DNA of 64,000 nucleotides from Lachnospiraceae bacterium (GTDB lineage Bacteria > Bacillota > Clostridia > Lachnospirales > Lachnospiraceae): contig JAILRO010000045.1 of NCBI GenBank assembly GCA_024698145.1, forward strand, positions 78,740 to 142,739. The letters run 5' to 3'. The stretch's first letter is position 1, and each line of letters begins with the position of its first letter. The notes below the pieces were generated by a model. That model saw only the letters and a list, made by a program, of their open reading frames with translations. It ran no database searches and had not been told where the DNA came from. Both the position numbers and the translations under genes were made by a program. Positions 51,208 through 61,031 of the stretch are shown piece by piece.

Positions 51208-53964
51208 ATGGGGTTTTCCGATTTTTTGAATAAGATTCCGTTTGTTAGAAAAACTTCTGCTAATGAAGTTGAACAGACAGATAATGTAGACAGACAATAT
51301 AATAAAGCCAAGGAGCTTATAGAGCACGGCATCTCGGAGGAGGCAATCAAAGCACTTGATTCTATAGCTGATATTGGAAGTATGGAGAGTCGCTATCAGC
51401 AGTACGGTTGCGAGGCTCTTAAGATTTTGGGTGAGGTTTTTGAAACCGGTAAGTATTCCAATATTAAGGCAAAGATTGATCATGAGCGTGCTGCCAAGTA
51501 CTATGAGAGATATATCAATATAGTCGATGATGGCAACATGTTATATAAGCTTGGTCTTCTCATGCTCGACATTCAGAATTTTTCCAAGGCTATAACATAT
51601 CTCGAGAGGGCAACTACGCACAATATAACACAGGCGTACATGCGTCTTGGCGACATTTATGAGAATGGTCTTAACAAAATTGATACGAATGGTCAGAAGA
51701 GTGATTTTGTTGTTCCTGTTGATTTGGAGAAGGCAAAATCATGGTATCAGAAGCTTGCTGATAAGGGTGACGATAAGGCCAAAGCAGCTGTTGAACGAAT
51801 GGAGTATAATGAGACTCATGCGGACAGTATAGAGTTCGAAGAGAAGGATAAGATTTATTCTGAGATTTCCGAGAGAAGGAAAGCAAAAGGAATAGAGCTT
51901 CATTATAAGCCCAATGATGCAACAACACTTCAATATCAATATTCGTATGTTCACGATCAGGTAGAGGGTTACATTCACAAACTTCCTAAAGATTGGGTTA
52001 AGAGTATTGACGTTGATACTGATGAAGAGTATTATGCTCCGAGTCATACGTACTCGGATTTCGCTATATATGTAACATATACAACCGTTCCGAAAGATAC
52101 AGAGAGAAAGGTTGATGATTATCTTCTTTATATGAATGATGCATACGAGTGCGAGGTTAATATAACCCCATATATTACGGAGTATGCTAACGGTATTTCC
52201 GCAAGATTCTATCATAAGGAGATGGACAAAGGAATTGTTTCCTTTGTATTCAAACAAAAGAATCGTTGGGCATGTCTTAGATTTATATGCTCTACAATGG
52301 AGATTATGGAGCAGTACAATGAGATTATATTTGAGGTAGCTAACTCATTTGCATTTATAATCCCTACATTGTTAAGTGATAAGAGTGCTAACAGAACAGA
52401 GATTCAGTATTACAATGAAGCGCTTTATTACTATAACATGGGCGATTACGATAAGGCTATGGATAAGGCAGCGGTAGCACTTCAGTATGGAAGTACGCAG
52501 GCAAGTTACTTGCTTATCGAGCTTTATTATGATGAGGACAGTCCGTACAGAGATATAGATAAGACATTAAGCTTCGCAAAGCAGTTGTTTGAGTCTAACA
52601 AGGATCCTGATCTTGCATTCCTTATCGGAACGATATATGATCAGCAACTTAAGAATTGTGCGGAAGCGCTTACATGGTATGAGTCGGCTGACAGATTACA
52701 TCACAAGAGAGTTCCATTCTATCTTGGCCGTTTCTTCTATTACGGTCTTGTATCGAGTGGCCAGCGTGATGGTGAGAAAGCATTATCATATTTGAAACGT
52801 GCAAGAGATAATGGAATATTTGAGGCAGAGCCTTATATCAGAGATATAGAAAGTCTTGGTGATCCGGAGAGCTTACAGCCTACGATTGATGCGTGGGAGC
52901 GTGCTGTTTCTGAAGGTGTTGCAGATACTGCACTTAAGGTTGCCATGAACAAGAAGGAGCAGGTATTCTACCTTGCAAGTGATGAGGAGATTGAGGCGGC
53001 ATTCCTTCGTGCTATTGAACTTGGCAGTGTTCAGGCGGCTTATGAGTATGGTGCATACTGTGAGACTAAGGAGAAACAGGAAGGATATAACGGTCCTATT
53101 AAGAGTCTTGATTACTTCTACAAAGCTTACGAGCAGGGATATCAAGAGTTTTCAAAGGAGTATTTGTATCAGGTTATTGAGCACAAGATTTCTTCCGGAG
53201 TATCTGATGAGGATAAGAAGCGTCTGTACTATGACGTAGCAAGTAAGGGTTCAATCCCTGCGGTTAAGGCGATTCTTGAGATGACGGATGCTATGAATCC
53301 TGAATTAGATGAGTTGTATGAGGGACTTAAGGATGTTGTTAAGTCCGGCGATGCTGATGCATTGAGTTCAATGCACCTTATCGAAGAGAAGTTTAAGGAA
53401 TTGCTTAATCCGGTTGAAAGCGATTCGAACAAGGTTATTCAGAACAAGTTCTTCCGTTTGCAGGTTCCAAGAAGCTGTACAGCGGTTATCAACGACGAAG
53501 GCGGTACAATCAGATTTGCAGATTCGGCAGTTGAGTTTGCGGTAGCGGAAATGCCGGTAAGCGTTGAATCAGATGAAGAATATAACAAAGTATTTAATCT
53601 CATTTATAATGAGTATGCAGGTGAGGAGAATGCAGAGATTATCGTTGCTAACTCTCGAATGGTTGGTTCGGGAATGCTCACAAGAAAAGCGGGCAACAAT
53701 AAGTACAGCATCTTGCTTATCAGTACAAGGAACCAGTATCTGTTTAAGTTAAGCTCAATTGACAGACGTGAGCTTATGAGATTTAAGGATCAGGCATTGC
53801 AGATAGCACTTACTCTTGTTGAGTCCGGTGAGATTTATGTGGCTACCGGAGAGAGAGCTAACAGGAGAATTGGTCTTACACTTCTTATGTCAGGTAGCGG
53901 AGATGGCGGAATGCTTTCTATCAGCAAAGATGACGATGATGATGAGGGACTTGTATTTGTATAA
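51208..53964 (+). CDS. Large Sel1/TPR-repeat protein of unknown function
   Basis: The 918-residue cytoplasmic protein is built of helical Sel1/TPR-like repeats in two blocks. One lies at about residues 20-210 (AAKYYERYINIVDDGNMLYK, AYMRLGDIYENGL, KAKSWYQKLADKGD). The second lies at about 400-700 (YNEALYYYNMGDYDKAMDKA, LSYLKRARDNGIFEAEPYI, SVQAAYEYGAYCE). Each block is followed by a related beta-rich domain (LPKDWVKSIDVDTDEEYY; LQVPRSCTAVINDEGGTIRF). It ends with an Asp-rich tail (DDDDDEG). Sel1 repeats bind proteins; no enzyme motif is visible. GTAGGTGGAG precedes the ATG and a terminator follows, so it stands alone. Confidence 0.75.
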   Translation: MGFSDFLNKIPFVRKTSANEVEQTDNVDRQYNKAKELIEHGISEEAIKALDSIADIGSMESRYQQYGCEALKILGEVFETGKYSNIKAKIDHERAAKYYERYINIVDDGNMLYKLGLLMLDIQNFSKAITYLERATTHNITQAYMRLGDIYENGLNKIDTNGQKSDFVVPVDLEKAKSWYQKLADKGDDKAKAAVERMEYNETHADSIEFEEKDKIYSEISERRKAKGIELHYKPNDATTLQYQYSYVHDQVEGYIHKLPKDWVKSIDVDTDEEYYAPSHTYSDFAIYVTYTTVPKDTERKVDDYLLYMNDAYECEVNITPYITEYANGISARFYHKEMDKGIVSFVFKQKNRWACLRFICSTMEIMEQYNEIIFEVANSFAFIIPTLLSDKSANRTEIQYYNEALYYYNMGDYDKAMDKAAVALQYGSTQASYLLIELYYDEDSPYRDIDKTLSFAKQLFESNKDPDLAFLIGTIYDQQLKNCAEALTWYESADRLHHKRVPFYLGRFFYYGLVSSGQRDGEKALSYLKRARDNGIFEAEPYIRDIESLGDPESLQPTIDAWERAVSEGVADTALKVAMNKKEQVFYLASDEEIEAAFLRAIELGSVQAAYEYGAYCETKEKQEGYNGPIKSLDYFYKAYEQGYQEFSKEYLYQVIEHKISSGVSDEDKKRLYYDVASKGSIPAVKAILEMTDAMNPELDELYEGLKDVVKSGDADALSSMHLIEEKFKELLNPVESDSNKVIQNKFFRLQVPRSCTAVINDEGGTIRFADSAVEFAVAEMPVSVESDEEYNKVFNLIYNEYAGEENAEIIVANSRMVGSGMLTRKAGNNKYSILLISTRNQYLFKLSSIDRRELMRFKDQALQIALTLVESGEIYVATGERANRRIGLTLLMSGSGDGGMLSISKDDDDDEGLVFV

Positions 53965-53977
53965 AGTAATTATTTCG

Positions 53978-54005
53978 GGGAACACATTATGTGTTCCCTT
54001 TTTTC
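53978..54005 (+). terminator. Rho-independent terminator after the Sel1 gene
   Basis: Stem GGGAACAC / GTGTTCCC with a 5-base loop is followed by TTTTTTC. Confidence 0.88.
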
Positions 54006-54016
54006 TTTCTTTGTAT

Positions 54017-54086
54017 TGCAAACATGTACTGCAAACACGCGAAAATGCTTGACAAAATGTGATATATGTTGTACTACAATATATAG
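54017..54086 (+). promoter_or_regulatory. Promoter and repeat sites before the AAA ATPase gene
   Basis: TTGACA at 54049-54054 is followed at 17 bases by TACTAC or at 20 by TACAAT. Two direct TGCAAACA repeats lie just upstream (about 54017-54038). An odd palindrome ATAT-G-TTGTA-C-TACAA-T-ATAT covers the -10. These look like regulator sites. Confidence 0.5.
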
Positions 54087-54114
54087 GTAATATATATGAA
54101 CGGAGGGCCACATT

Positions 54115-55407
54115 ATGTATAGAATTATTATGAATGACCTTATGGATTGGTACGAAAATGCACAGGATAAAGTGCTGTTTTTGAAGGGTGCCAAGGGCGT
54201 CGGTAAGACGTGGACTGTAATTGATTTTGGACAGGGCTTCTTCAAACAGCTTGTTTATATAGATTTGGAAAAAGATACGGAAAGTCATATACTTTTTAAG
54301 AAAGGCTCAAAGATAACAGCCTCAAAGTTCGTAGGAGCACTGGCGGCTTATACAGATCAGAGTATAGATGAGGGCAACACGATATTTGTGTTTGATGAGC
54401 CTCAGCATGCCAAGAATGCTTTAAATGCTATAATGAGTCTCAAAGAGCAGAGACCGGAGCTTCCTATATGTGTTATTTCTTCGACGGTAGGTACTATCGG
54501 TAACGAGGTTCAATATACTGATATGTTTTATAATCTTACCCTCTATCCAATGACTTTTGAGGAGTTTTTGACAGCTAACAAAGCGCAGAATCTTTGTAAG
54601 TTTATTGAGAATCAGAAGCTTGAACCGGTTATGCCGGAAATAAAAGATTGTATTATAGAGTATTTAAAGGCTTATTATGTTGTGGGTGGTATGCCTATTG
54701 TTGTACTTGACTACGTGAAAAACAAGGATTTAAACAGAGTAGATGCAATATTAAAGGCACTTCTTGACAGGACGAATGAGTATATTGAGAAGGAAGTCCC
54801 CAAGAATCTTGCGTTCAAAGTAGGCAAGATATGGAAGAGTATTCCTGACCAAATGCAGAAGGATAACCGCAAGTTCATGTATCAGTATGTTGATGAGAAG
54901 GCCAGAGCCAGAGAGTATGAGAAGTCTGTTGACTGGCTTGTGGATACGGGATTGGTAAGGAAGATTAACCGTATCAGGAACGGTGTTGTCCCTCTTAGCG
55001 AGCAGGTGGACGACAAGTCGTTTGAACTGTATCATTTAGACCATGGACTTTTAAGAATTATGTGCGGTATTTCTCATACACAGATTAAGACTACGGAGGA
55101 TGGACTTGATGATATAAATGGTGCCCTTCTTGAGCAGCTTGTTCTTTCGGAACTTACCATGAATAGTACGGTCGAAAAGCTTTATTTCTGGATTTCCGGA
55201 GCTACAGCAAGAATAGACTTTGTATTTGAGGATGACGGCGAGGTTGTTCCGGTTGATGTAGTGCCGCGAATCAGAAGAAAAGCACAGAGTATGAAAGTAT
55301 TCAATGACAGATACAAGAATCACATGGCAATCAGAATATCCCTTGATGACCTTGGTTTTTCAAAGGGAGTTCTTAACATTCCGTTATACGGATTATGGAA
55401 TTTCTAG
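54115..55407 (+). CDS. AAA ATPase with C-terminal DUF4143 domain
   Basis: The 430-residue protein has Walker A GAKGVGKT near residue 25, Walker B IFVFDEPQ near 100, and a SSTVGTIG sensor. After LTLYPMTFEEFL comes the DUF4143 half (LKAYYVVGGMPIVVLDYV, DTGLVRKINRI, LYHLDHGLLRIM) with a restriction-enzyme-like DFVFEDDGEVVPVDVV near the end. Such ATPases are common and sporadic in anaerobes; their role is unknown, possibly linked to defence or stress. GGAGGG precedes the ATG. The next gene starts 11 bases on. Confidence 0.88.
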   Translation: MYRIIMNDLMDWYENAQDKVLFLKGAKGVGKTWTVIDFGQGFFKQLVYIDLEKDTESHILFKKGSKITASKFVGALAAYTDQSIDEGNTIFVFDEPQHAKNALNAIMSLKEQRPELPICVISSTVGTIGNEVQYTDMFYNLTLYPMTFEEFLTANKAQNLCKFIENQKLEPVMPEIKDCIIEYLKAYYVVGGMPIVVLDYVKNKDLNRVDAILKALLDRTNEYIEKEVPKNLAFKVGKIWKSIPDQMQKDNRKFMYQYVDEKARAREYEKSVDWLVDTGLVRKINRIRNGVVPLSEQVDDKSFELYHLDHGLLRIMCGISHTQIKTTEDGLDDINGALLEQLVLSELTMNSTVEKLYFWISGATARIDFVFEDDGEVVPVDVVPRIRRKAQSMKVFNDRYKNHMAIRISLDDLGFSKGVLNIPLYGLWNF

Positions 55408-55418
55408 TGGAGTAATAT

Positions 55419-55967
55419 ATGAAGTGGTGGAAACATTTACGAACAATTAACCATCATAAATGGCTTGTTATGAAGTATTGCTTTAAGTTGGGGCTTATCA
55501 AGCAGGGCTTATTGCATGATCTTTCAAAATACGGACCGACGGAATTTTTGGTAGGAGCCAAGTATTATCAGGGTACGCGAAGCCCCAATAATGCAGAACG
55601 CGAGGACAAGGGATACACGTCGGCGTGGCTTCATCACAAAGGACGTAACAAGCATCATTTGGAATATTGGATTGATTATGATTTGGATAATGGCGGCATG
55701 CAGGGGATGAAGATGCCGGTTAAGTATGTTGTTGAGATGTTTTGCGACCGCATTGCCGCAAGTCGTAATTACAACAGGGATAGTTATGACGATACAATGC
55801 CCCTTAAGTATTACAACAGGGGTAAGGACAAGTATTTGCTTCACCCGGAGACTCAGGCATTGCTTGAGAAACTGCTTGCGATGCTTGCAGAACGAGGTGA
55901 AGAGGAGACATTTGCCTATATTAAGAAGGAAATACTCACAAAAGAAGTCAGGAAAGAAAAGATTTAA
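55419..55967 (+). CDS. DUF5662 family protein
   Basis: The 182-residue protein is rich in conserved His and Asp: LLHDLSKYGPTEF, AWLHHKGRNKHHLEYW and EMFCDRIAASRNY. This spacing of HD, HH and D resembles a metal-dependent HD-type phosphohydrolase core, and I recognise the pattern as DUF5662. The substrate is unknown. GTGGAG lies 6 bases before the ATG, and dnaE starts 11 bases after the stop, so it is probably transcribed with the ATPase gene and dnaE. Confidence 0.8.
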   Translation: MKWWKHLRTINHHKWLVMKYCFKLGLIKQGLLHDLSKYGPTEFLVGAKYYQGTRSPNNAEREDKGYTSAWLHHKGRNKHHLEYWIDYDLDNGGMQGMKMPVKYVVEMFCDRIAASRNYNRDSYDDTMPLKYYNRGKDKYLLHPETQALLEKLLAMLAERGEEETFAYIKKEILTKEVRKEKI

Positions 55968-55978
55968 GAGGTAATTCT

Positions 55979-58900
55979 ATGGGATTTACACATTTACATG
56001 TGCATACACAATACAGTCTGCTAGACGGCGCGTCAAAGATTCCGGAGCTTATTGCACGTACAAAAGAGCTTGGAATGGACAGTATCGCCATAACAGACCA
56101 TGGTGTCATGTACGGTGTGATTGATTTTTACAGAGAAGCGAAGAAGCAGGGCATCAAGCCCATTATAGGTTGCGAGGTGTATGTTGCGCCGGGTTCGCGT
56201 TACGACCGTGAGGTGGACAGGGGTGAGAACAGGTATTATCACCTCGTTCTTTTGGCGGAAAATGATACCGGTTACCACAACCTTATGAAGATTGTATCAC
56301 GCGGATTTACTGAAGGTTTTTACTATAAGCCAAGGGTTGACCGTGAGGTGCTTAAGGAGTTTCATGAGGGCATAATTGCGCTTTCGGCATGTCTTGCCGG
56401 CGAGGTTGCGGTCAAAATTAACCAGGGTTTTTATGAGGAGGCCAAAAAAGCTGCTCTTGAACACCAGGAGATATTCGGCAAGGGCAATTATTTCCTTGAA
56501 CTTCAGGATCATGGAATGCCGGAGCAGGCTAACGTTAATCAGGGACTAATGAGAATGTCTAAAGAGACAGGAATAGAACTGGTTGCCACAAACGACCTTC
56601 ATTACGTTAATGCGGAAGATGCGGACGCACATGATATACTTCTCTGTATTCAGACAGGAAAGCGTGTAAATGATCCTGACCGAATGAGATACGAGGGCGG
56701 ACAATATTATCTTAAGTCTCCGCAGGAGATGGAGGAATTGTTCCCTTATGCAAAGGAAGCATTGGAAAATACTGGAAGGATTGCACAGCGCTGTAATGTG
56801 GATATAGTCTTTGGAGAACAGAAGCTTCCTAAGTTTGAGGTTCCGGAAGGCTTTACCTCAACTACTTATCTTAGAAGTCTCTGTGAGGAAGGCCTTGCAA
56901 AAAGATACAATCCGGTAACAGATGAACTCAAACAAAGACTTGATTACGAGCTTTCTACTATAGAAAAAATGGGCTATGTTGATTACTTCCTTATTGTATG
57001 GGATTTTATCAAATACGCCAAGGATAACGGAATTGCAGTTGGCCCTGGACGTGGTTCGGCAGCAGGAGCGCTTGTAAGTTACTGCCTTGAAATCACTAAT
57101 ATCGAACCAATACATTTAAATCTTCTTTTTGAACGATTTCTTAATCCTGAACGTGTATCCATGCCCGATATCGACGTGGATATCTGCTATGAGAGAAGAC
57201 AAGAGGTAATAGATTACGTCGTACGCAAGTACGGCAAGGAGAAGGTTGTTCAGATTGTAACCTTCGGTACGATGGCGGCGCGCATGGTTGTAAGAGATGT
57301 GGGACGTGCTCTTGATATGCCATATGCTGCGGCGGATCGTATTGCGAAAATGATTCCGCAGGGGCAGGGGGTTACAATTGATTCGGCACTTCACGATGTG
57401 GTTGATTTGAAAAATGCGTATGAAAGTGAGCCTGATGTAAAGATTCTTATCGATACATCTCGCAAATTGGAAGGACTTCCAAGACATGCTTCCGTTCATG
57501 CAGCGGGAGTTGTTATCGGTCAACGTCCAATGGATGAGTTTGTTCCGTTATCAAGGAGTTCCGAGGGCGCAATAACCACGCAGTTTACAAAGGATACTGT
57601 CGAAGAATTGGGACTTCTTAAAATGGACTTTCTTGGACTTCGTACTCTTACTGTAATACAGGATGCTGTGAAAAACATCAAGCAAAGTAGTGGCATTGAC
57701 ATTGATATAGACAATATTGATATGAATGATGCAAAGGTTTATGAGCTTCTTTCAAGTGGCCAGACAGACGGTATATTCCAGCTTGAAAGTAATGGAATGA
57801 AGAGCTTCATGAAGGAGTTGAAACCGCGTAATATCGAAGATGTTATAGCTGGAATATCGTTATATCGTCCGGGCCCGATGGATTTTATTCCTTTGTATAT
57901 CAAGGGCAAAGAGCATGTTGATGAGATAACATATGATTGTCCTCAACTTGAGGCTATACTTGCGCCCACTTATGGCTGTATCGTTTATCAGGAGCAGGTT
58001 ATGCAGATCGTTATGGAGCTTGCGGGTTATACTCTTGGACGAAGCGATTTGGTTAGACGTGCGATGTCTAAAAAGAAAGAGAGTGTAATGCTTAAGGAAC
58101 GAAGCAACTTTGTGTACGGTAATCCCGAAGAGCGAGTTCCCGGCTGTATCAATCGCGGAATTGACGAAAAAGTTGCCAATAAGATATTTGATGACATGAT
58201 TGACTTTGCAAAGTATGCATTTAACAAGTCGCATGCAGCGGCATATGCGGTTGTTGCCTATCAGACAGCATACTTGAAATGTCACTATCCAAAGGAGTTC
58301 ATGGCAGCTCTTTTAACATCTGTTCTTGACAGAACTGATAAGGTTTCTGCATATATTGCACATTGTCGCAAGATTGGAATAGAGATACTTCCTCCGGATA
58401 TAAATGAAGGCTACAGTTATTTCTCGGTTTCTTCCGGTGGTATAAGATATGGTTTGTCTGCACTTAAGAGTGTGGGGCGACCGGTTATTGATGCTATTGT
58501 TGCAGAGAGAACAGCAAACGGACCATTTAAAAATCTCAAGGATTTTGTCAGCCGTCTTTCAAATAAAGAGGTTAACAAGAGAACGGTTGAAAGCTTTATC
58601 AAAGCAGGTGCGCTTGACAGTTTCCCTTCGAACCGTCGTCAGATGATGATGATATATAACGGTGTAATGGATCAGGTTAATCAGGAAAAGAAGAACAACA
58701 TGGCAGGCCAGATGTCTCTTATGGATTTACTTGGTGAAGAAGAGAAACAGGATTTTGAGATAAAATACCCGGATGTAGAAGAATACGACAAGGAAGAATT
58801 GCTTGCGTACGAAAAGGAGATGCTCGGGGTATATGTAAGTGGACATCCACTTGACGAATATGCAGATTTTATTGGTAAGAACACAGATGCAACAACTGCT

Positions 58901-59443
58901 GATTTCATTCCGGATCCTGATACAGGACTTACAGTAGCGGAGGATGAACACTACTATAGTCTTGGTGGGATGATAGCTTCAAAAAATGTGAAGCTTACGA
59001 AGACCAATCAGAATATGGCGTTTATTACATTGGAGGATATAGTTGGAACTATAGAGGTTGTTGTATTTCCTAAGACGTATGAGAAATATCGTCGCTACAT
59101 TGAAGATGATTCTAAAATACTTGTGTATGGAAGAGCATCGATAAGTGAAACGGAAGGCAAGCTTCTGCTTGATAAACTAGTGCCGTTTGATGAGGTTCCA
59201 AATAACGTGTATATACAGGTGGAGAATAAAGCTGCTTATGAGGAGTCAAAGAACAAACTGTATGATATTATCGATAGCCACACAGGTTCTGATAATGTGA
59301 TTATTATGCTCAAAGAAGAGAAACTTATGAAACCTCTCGGTGATCAGTTCAGAATCCGTTATGATGAGAACGCCGAGAAGGAACTTAAGGGGTACTTTGG
59401 TGAGGGTAAGGTAGTAGTTAAGGAGGGTAAGGTCAGATGGTAA
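55979..59443 (+). CDS. dnaE: DNA polymerase III alpha subunit DnaE
   Basis: The 1154-residue replicative polymerase opens with a PHP domain that keeps its metal-binding residues (HLHVHTQYSLLDGA, ITDHGVMYGVI). Next is the polymerase-beta-like palm with PGRGSAAGALVSY and the catalytic PDIDVDICYERR. Then come SRHASVHAAGVVI-like GLPRHASVHAAGVVIG, KMDFLGLRTL, a helix-hairpin-helix and a C-terminal OB fold (LGGMIASKNVKLTKTNQNMA). In Firmicutes DnaE works beside PolC, mainly extending primers. AAGAGGT precedes the ATG. The stop overlaps the next gene by 7 bases. Confidence 0.96.
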   Translation: MGFTHLHVHTQYSLLDGASKIPELIARTKELGMDSIAITDHGVMYGVIDFYREAKKQGIKPIIGCEVYVAPGSRYDREVDRGENRYYHLVLLAENDTGYHNLMKIVSRGFTEGFYYKPRVDREVLKEFHEGIIALSACLAGEVAVKINQGFYEEAKKAALEHQEIFGKGNYFLELQDHGMPEQANVNQGLMRMSKETGIELVATNDLHYVNAEDADAHDILLCIQTGKRVNDPDRMRYEGGQYYLKSPQEMEELFPYAKEALENTGRIAQRCNVDIVFGEQKLPKFEVPEGFTSTTYLRSLCEEGLAKRYNPVTDELKQRLDYELSTIEKMGYVDYFLIVWDFIKYAKDNGIAVGPGRGSAAGALVSYCLEITNIEPIHLNLLFERFLNPERVSMPDIDVDICYERRQEVIDYVVRKYGKEKVVQIVTFGTMAARMVVRDVGRALDMPYAAADRIAKMIPQGQGVTIDSALHDVVDLKNAYESEPDVKILIDTSRKLEGLPRHASVHAAGVVIGQRPMDEFVPLSRSSEGAITTQFTKDTVEELGLLKMDFLGLRTLTVIQDAVKNIKQSSGIDIDIDNIDMNDAKVYELLSSGQTDGIFQLESNGMKSFMKELKPRNIEDVIAGISLYRPGPMDFIPLYIKGKEHVDEITYDCPQLEAILAPTYGCIVYQEQVMQIVMELAGYTLGRSDLVRRAMSKKKESVMLKERSNFVYGNPEERVPGCINRGIDEKVANKIFDDMIDFAKYAFNKSHAAAYAVVAYQTAYLKCHYPKEFMAALLTSVLDRTDKVSAYIAHCRKIGIEILPPDINEGYSYFSVSSGGIRYGLSALKSVGRPVIDAIVAERTANGPFKNLKDFVSRLSNKEVNKRTVESFIKAGALDSFPSNRRQMMMIYNGVMDQVNQEKKNNMAGQMSLMDLLGEEEKQDFEIKYPDVEEYDKEELLAYEKEMLGVYVSGHPLDEYADFIGKNTDATTADFIPDPDTGLTVAEDEHYYSLGGMIASKNVKLTKTNQNMAFITLEDIVGTIEVVVFPKTYEKYRRYIEDDSKILVYGRASISETEGKLLLDKLVPFDEVPNNVYIQVENKAAYEESKNKLYDIIDSHTGSDNVIIMLKEEKLMKPLGDQFRIRYDENAEKELKGYFGEGKVVVKEGKVRW

Positions 59444-60228
59444 CTTCTGTTTCAAACCCCAAAATCAAAAATGTTATAAAATGCATCAAGCAGTCCAAGG
59501 AAAGAAAACGACAGGGCGTATTTATTGTTGAGGGCGTGAGGATGTTTTCTGAAATCCCTGCATCATTACATGTAGAAAGCTTTGCGACAGAAGAGTTTTA
59601 TAATCGTCACGAGGCACTTTTTAAAGATATTCAATATGAAATTGTTTCGAATAATGTGATGAATGCAATATCTCTTACAAAGACACCGCAAGGAGTTGTC
59701 AGTCTTGTGAAAAGATTAGATTACAGTCTTGATAAGGTTTGTAGTGGTGATGCCAATGCAGACAAGGATGCACCACTTATTATCGCACTTGAGAATATTC
59801 AGGACCCCGGAAACCTGGGAACAATCTTAAGAACAGCAGAGGGGGCCGGAGTGGACGGAATAATAATGAGCAGTGATACGGTCGATATATATAATCCCAA
59901 GGTGGTTAGATCTACTATGGGTTCCATATTCCGTGTGCCATTTTGCTATGTCGAAAACTTAACCGAAACTATCAGTGAGTTATCAGACAAGGGATACGAG
60001 ACGTATAGTGCTCATTTACAGGGTGTAAGCTTTTACGACTTTGATTACACAAAACCGACAATTTTCTGTATGGGTAATGAAGGTAACGGTTTGACAGAGG
60101 AGCTTAGCAAGGAAACTCATCACAAAATACTAATCCCAATGAAAGGGCGGGTCGAGTCGTTAAATGTCGCAACTGCAACTACCGTGCTCGTCTATGAAGT
60201 TATGCGACAAAGAAACGCCAACATCTGA
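59437..60228 (+). CDS. SpoU/TrmH-family RNA 2'-O-methyltransferase
   Basis: This 263-residue SPOUT methyltransferase uses S-adenosylmethionine to methylate a ribose in rRNA or tRNA. The N-terminal substrate domain starts VTSVSNPKIKNVIKCIKQSK with FIVEGVRMF. The knotted domain has motif 1 ALENIQDPGNLGTILRTAEG, motif 2 CMGNEGNGLTEEL and motif 3 IPMKGRVESLNVATATTVLV. It starts inside the end of dnaE, with AAGGAGGG about 10 bases before the ATG, so the two are coupled. The exact RNA target is unknown. Confidence 0.93.
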   Translation: MVTSVSNPKIKNVIKCIKQSKERKRQGVFIVEGVRMFSEIPASLHVESFATEEFYNRHEALFKDIQYEIVSNNVMNAISLTKTPQGVVSLVKRLDYSLDKVCSGDANADKDAPLIIALENIQDPGNLGTILRTAEGAGVDGIIMSSDTVDIYNPKVVRSTMGSIFRVPFCYVENLTETISELSDKGYETYSAHLQGVSFYDFDYTKPTIFCMGNEGNGLTEELSKETHHKILIPMKGRVESLNVATATTVLVYEVMRQRNANI

Positions 60229-60262
60229 CAAAAGTAGTCCTTTTTAGAAGAAAAATACCCGT

Positions 60263-60290
60263 TTTACATTCAACTTTTATGTACTAAGAT
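60263..60290 (+). promoter_or_regulatory. Candidate promoter of the tandem OB-fold gene
   Basis: TTTACA, 16 bases, TAAGAT, about 39 bases before the start codon. Confidence 0.45.
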
Positions 60291-60329
60291 ATATCAAGAA
60301 TCTTTAAGGTACATGGAAGGAGAAATAAG

Positions 60330-60956
60330 ATGACAGAAAAGGTATTAAGTAACAATCAGGCAGTAGTGGCAGGCGAAATTGTTTCGGATTTTGTGTTCAG
60401 TCACGAGATTTTTGGAGAGGGCTTCTATATGGTAGACCTTCTCGTGAACAGATTAAGCGATGCAACAGATGTTATACCGCTTATGGTTTCAGACAGGTTG
60501 ATTGATGTGGAGCAGTCTCATATAGGACAGAGAATTGAGGCGCGAGGACAGTTCAGATCTTATAATAAGCATGAGGAAGCCAAGAACAGACTTATTCTTT
60601 CACTTTTTGTGAGAGAACTTGATGTATTAGAAGAGGATGAGGAACCGCCACATCCCAATCAGATATATCTTGATGGATATATTTGTAAGACACCGGTATA
60701 TAGAGTAACACCCCTTGGAAGAGAGATTTCGGACGTGTTGCTTGCGGTTAATCGGGCATATGGCAAGTCGGACTATATTCCTTGTATCTGCTGGGGCAGA
60801 AATGCCAGATTTGCAAGTAAGCTTGCTGTTGGAGAGCATGTGGCAATCTGGGGACGAATCCAGAGTAGAGAGTATCAGAAGAAATTAGAGAATGATGAGG
60901 TTATTAACCGTGTTGCGTACGAGGTTTCGGTTAGCAAAATGGAGTGCCTTGAATGA
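60330..60956 (+). CDS. Tandem OB-fold single-stranded-DNA-binding-like protein
   Basis: The 208-residue protein holds two OB folds. Residues 1-105 are a diverged domain (AVVAGEIVSDFVFSHEIFGE ... EARGQFRSYN). Residues 110-205 are a clear SSB domain (IYLDGYICKTPVYRVTPLGR, VLLAVNRAYGKSDYIPCICW, AIWGRIQSREY). It lacks the acidic C-terminal tip of SSB (DDDIPF-like) that recruits partner proteins, ending instead KMECLE. It is therefore probably not the main SSB but an accessory, PriB-like or clostridial tandem form. GGAAGGAG precedes the ATG. Confidence 0.82.
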   Translation: MTEKVLSNNQAVVAGEIVSDFVFSHEIFGEGFYMVDLLVNRLSDATDVIPLMVSDRLIDVEQSHIGQRIEARGQFRSYNKHEEAKNRLILSLFVRELDVLEEDEEPPHPNQIYLDGYICKTPVYRVTPLGREISDVLLAVNRAYGKSDYIPCICWGRNARFASKLAVGEHVAIWGRIQSREYQKKLENDEVINRVAYEVSVSKMECLE

Positions 60957-61031
60957 TAGTTGCATTTTGTAAGCGAATGTGGTAGGATATGTCGTGTTTC
61001 GTTCATAACAGTAATTTTTGAGGTAGAAAAC

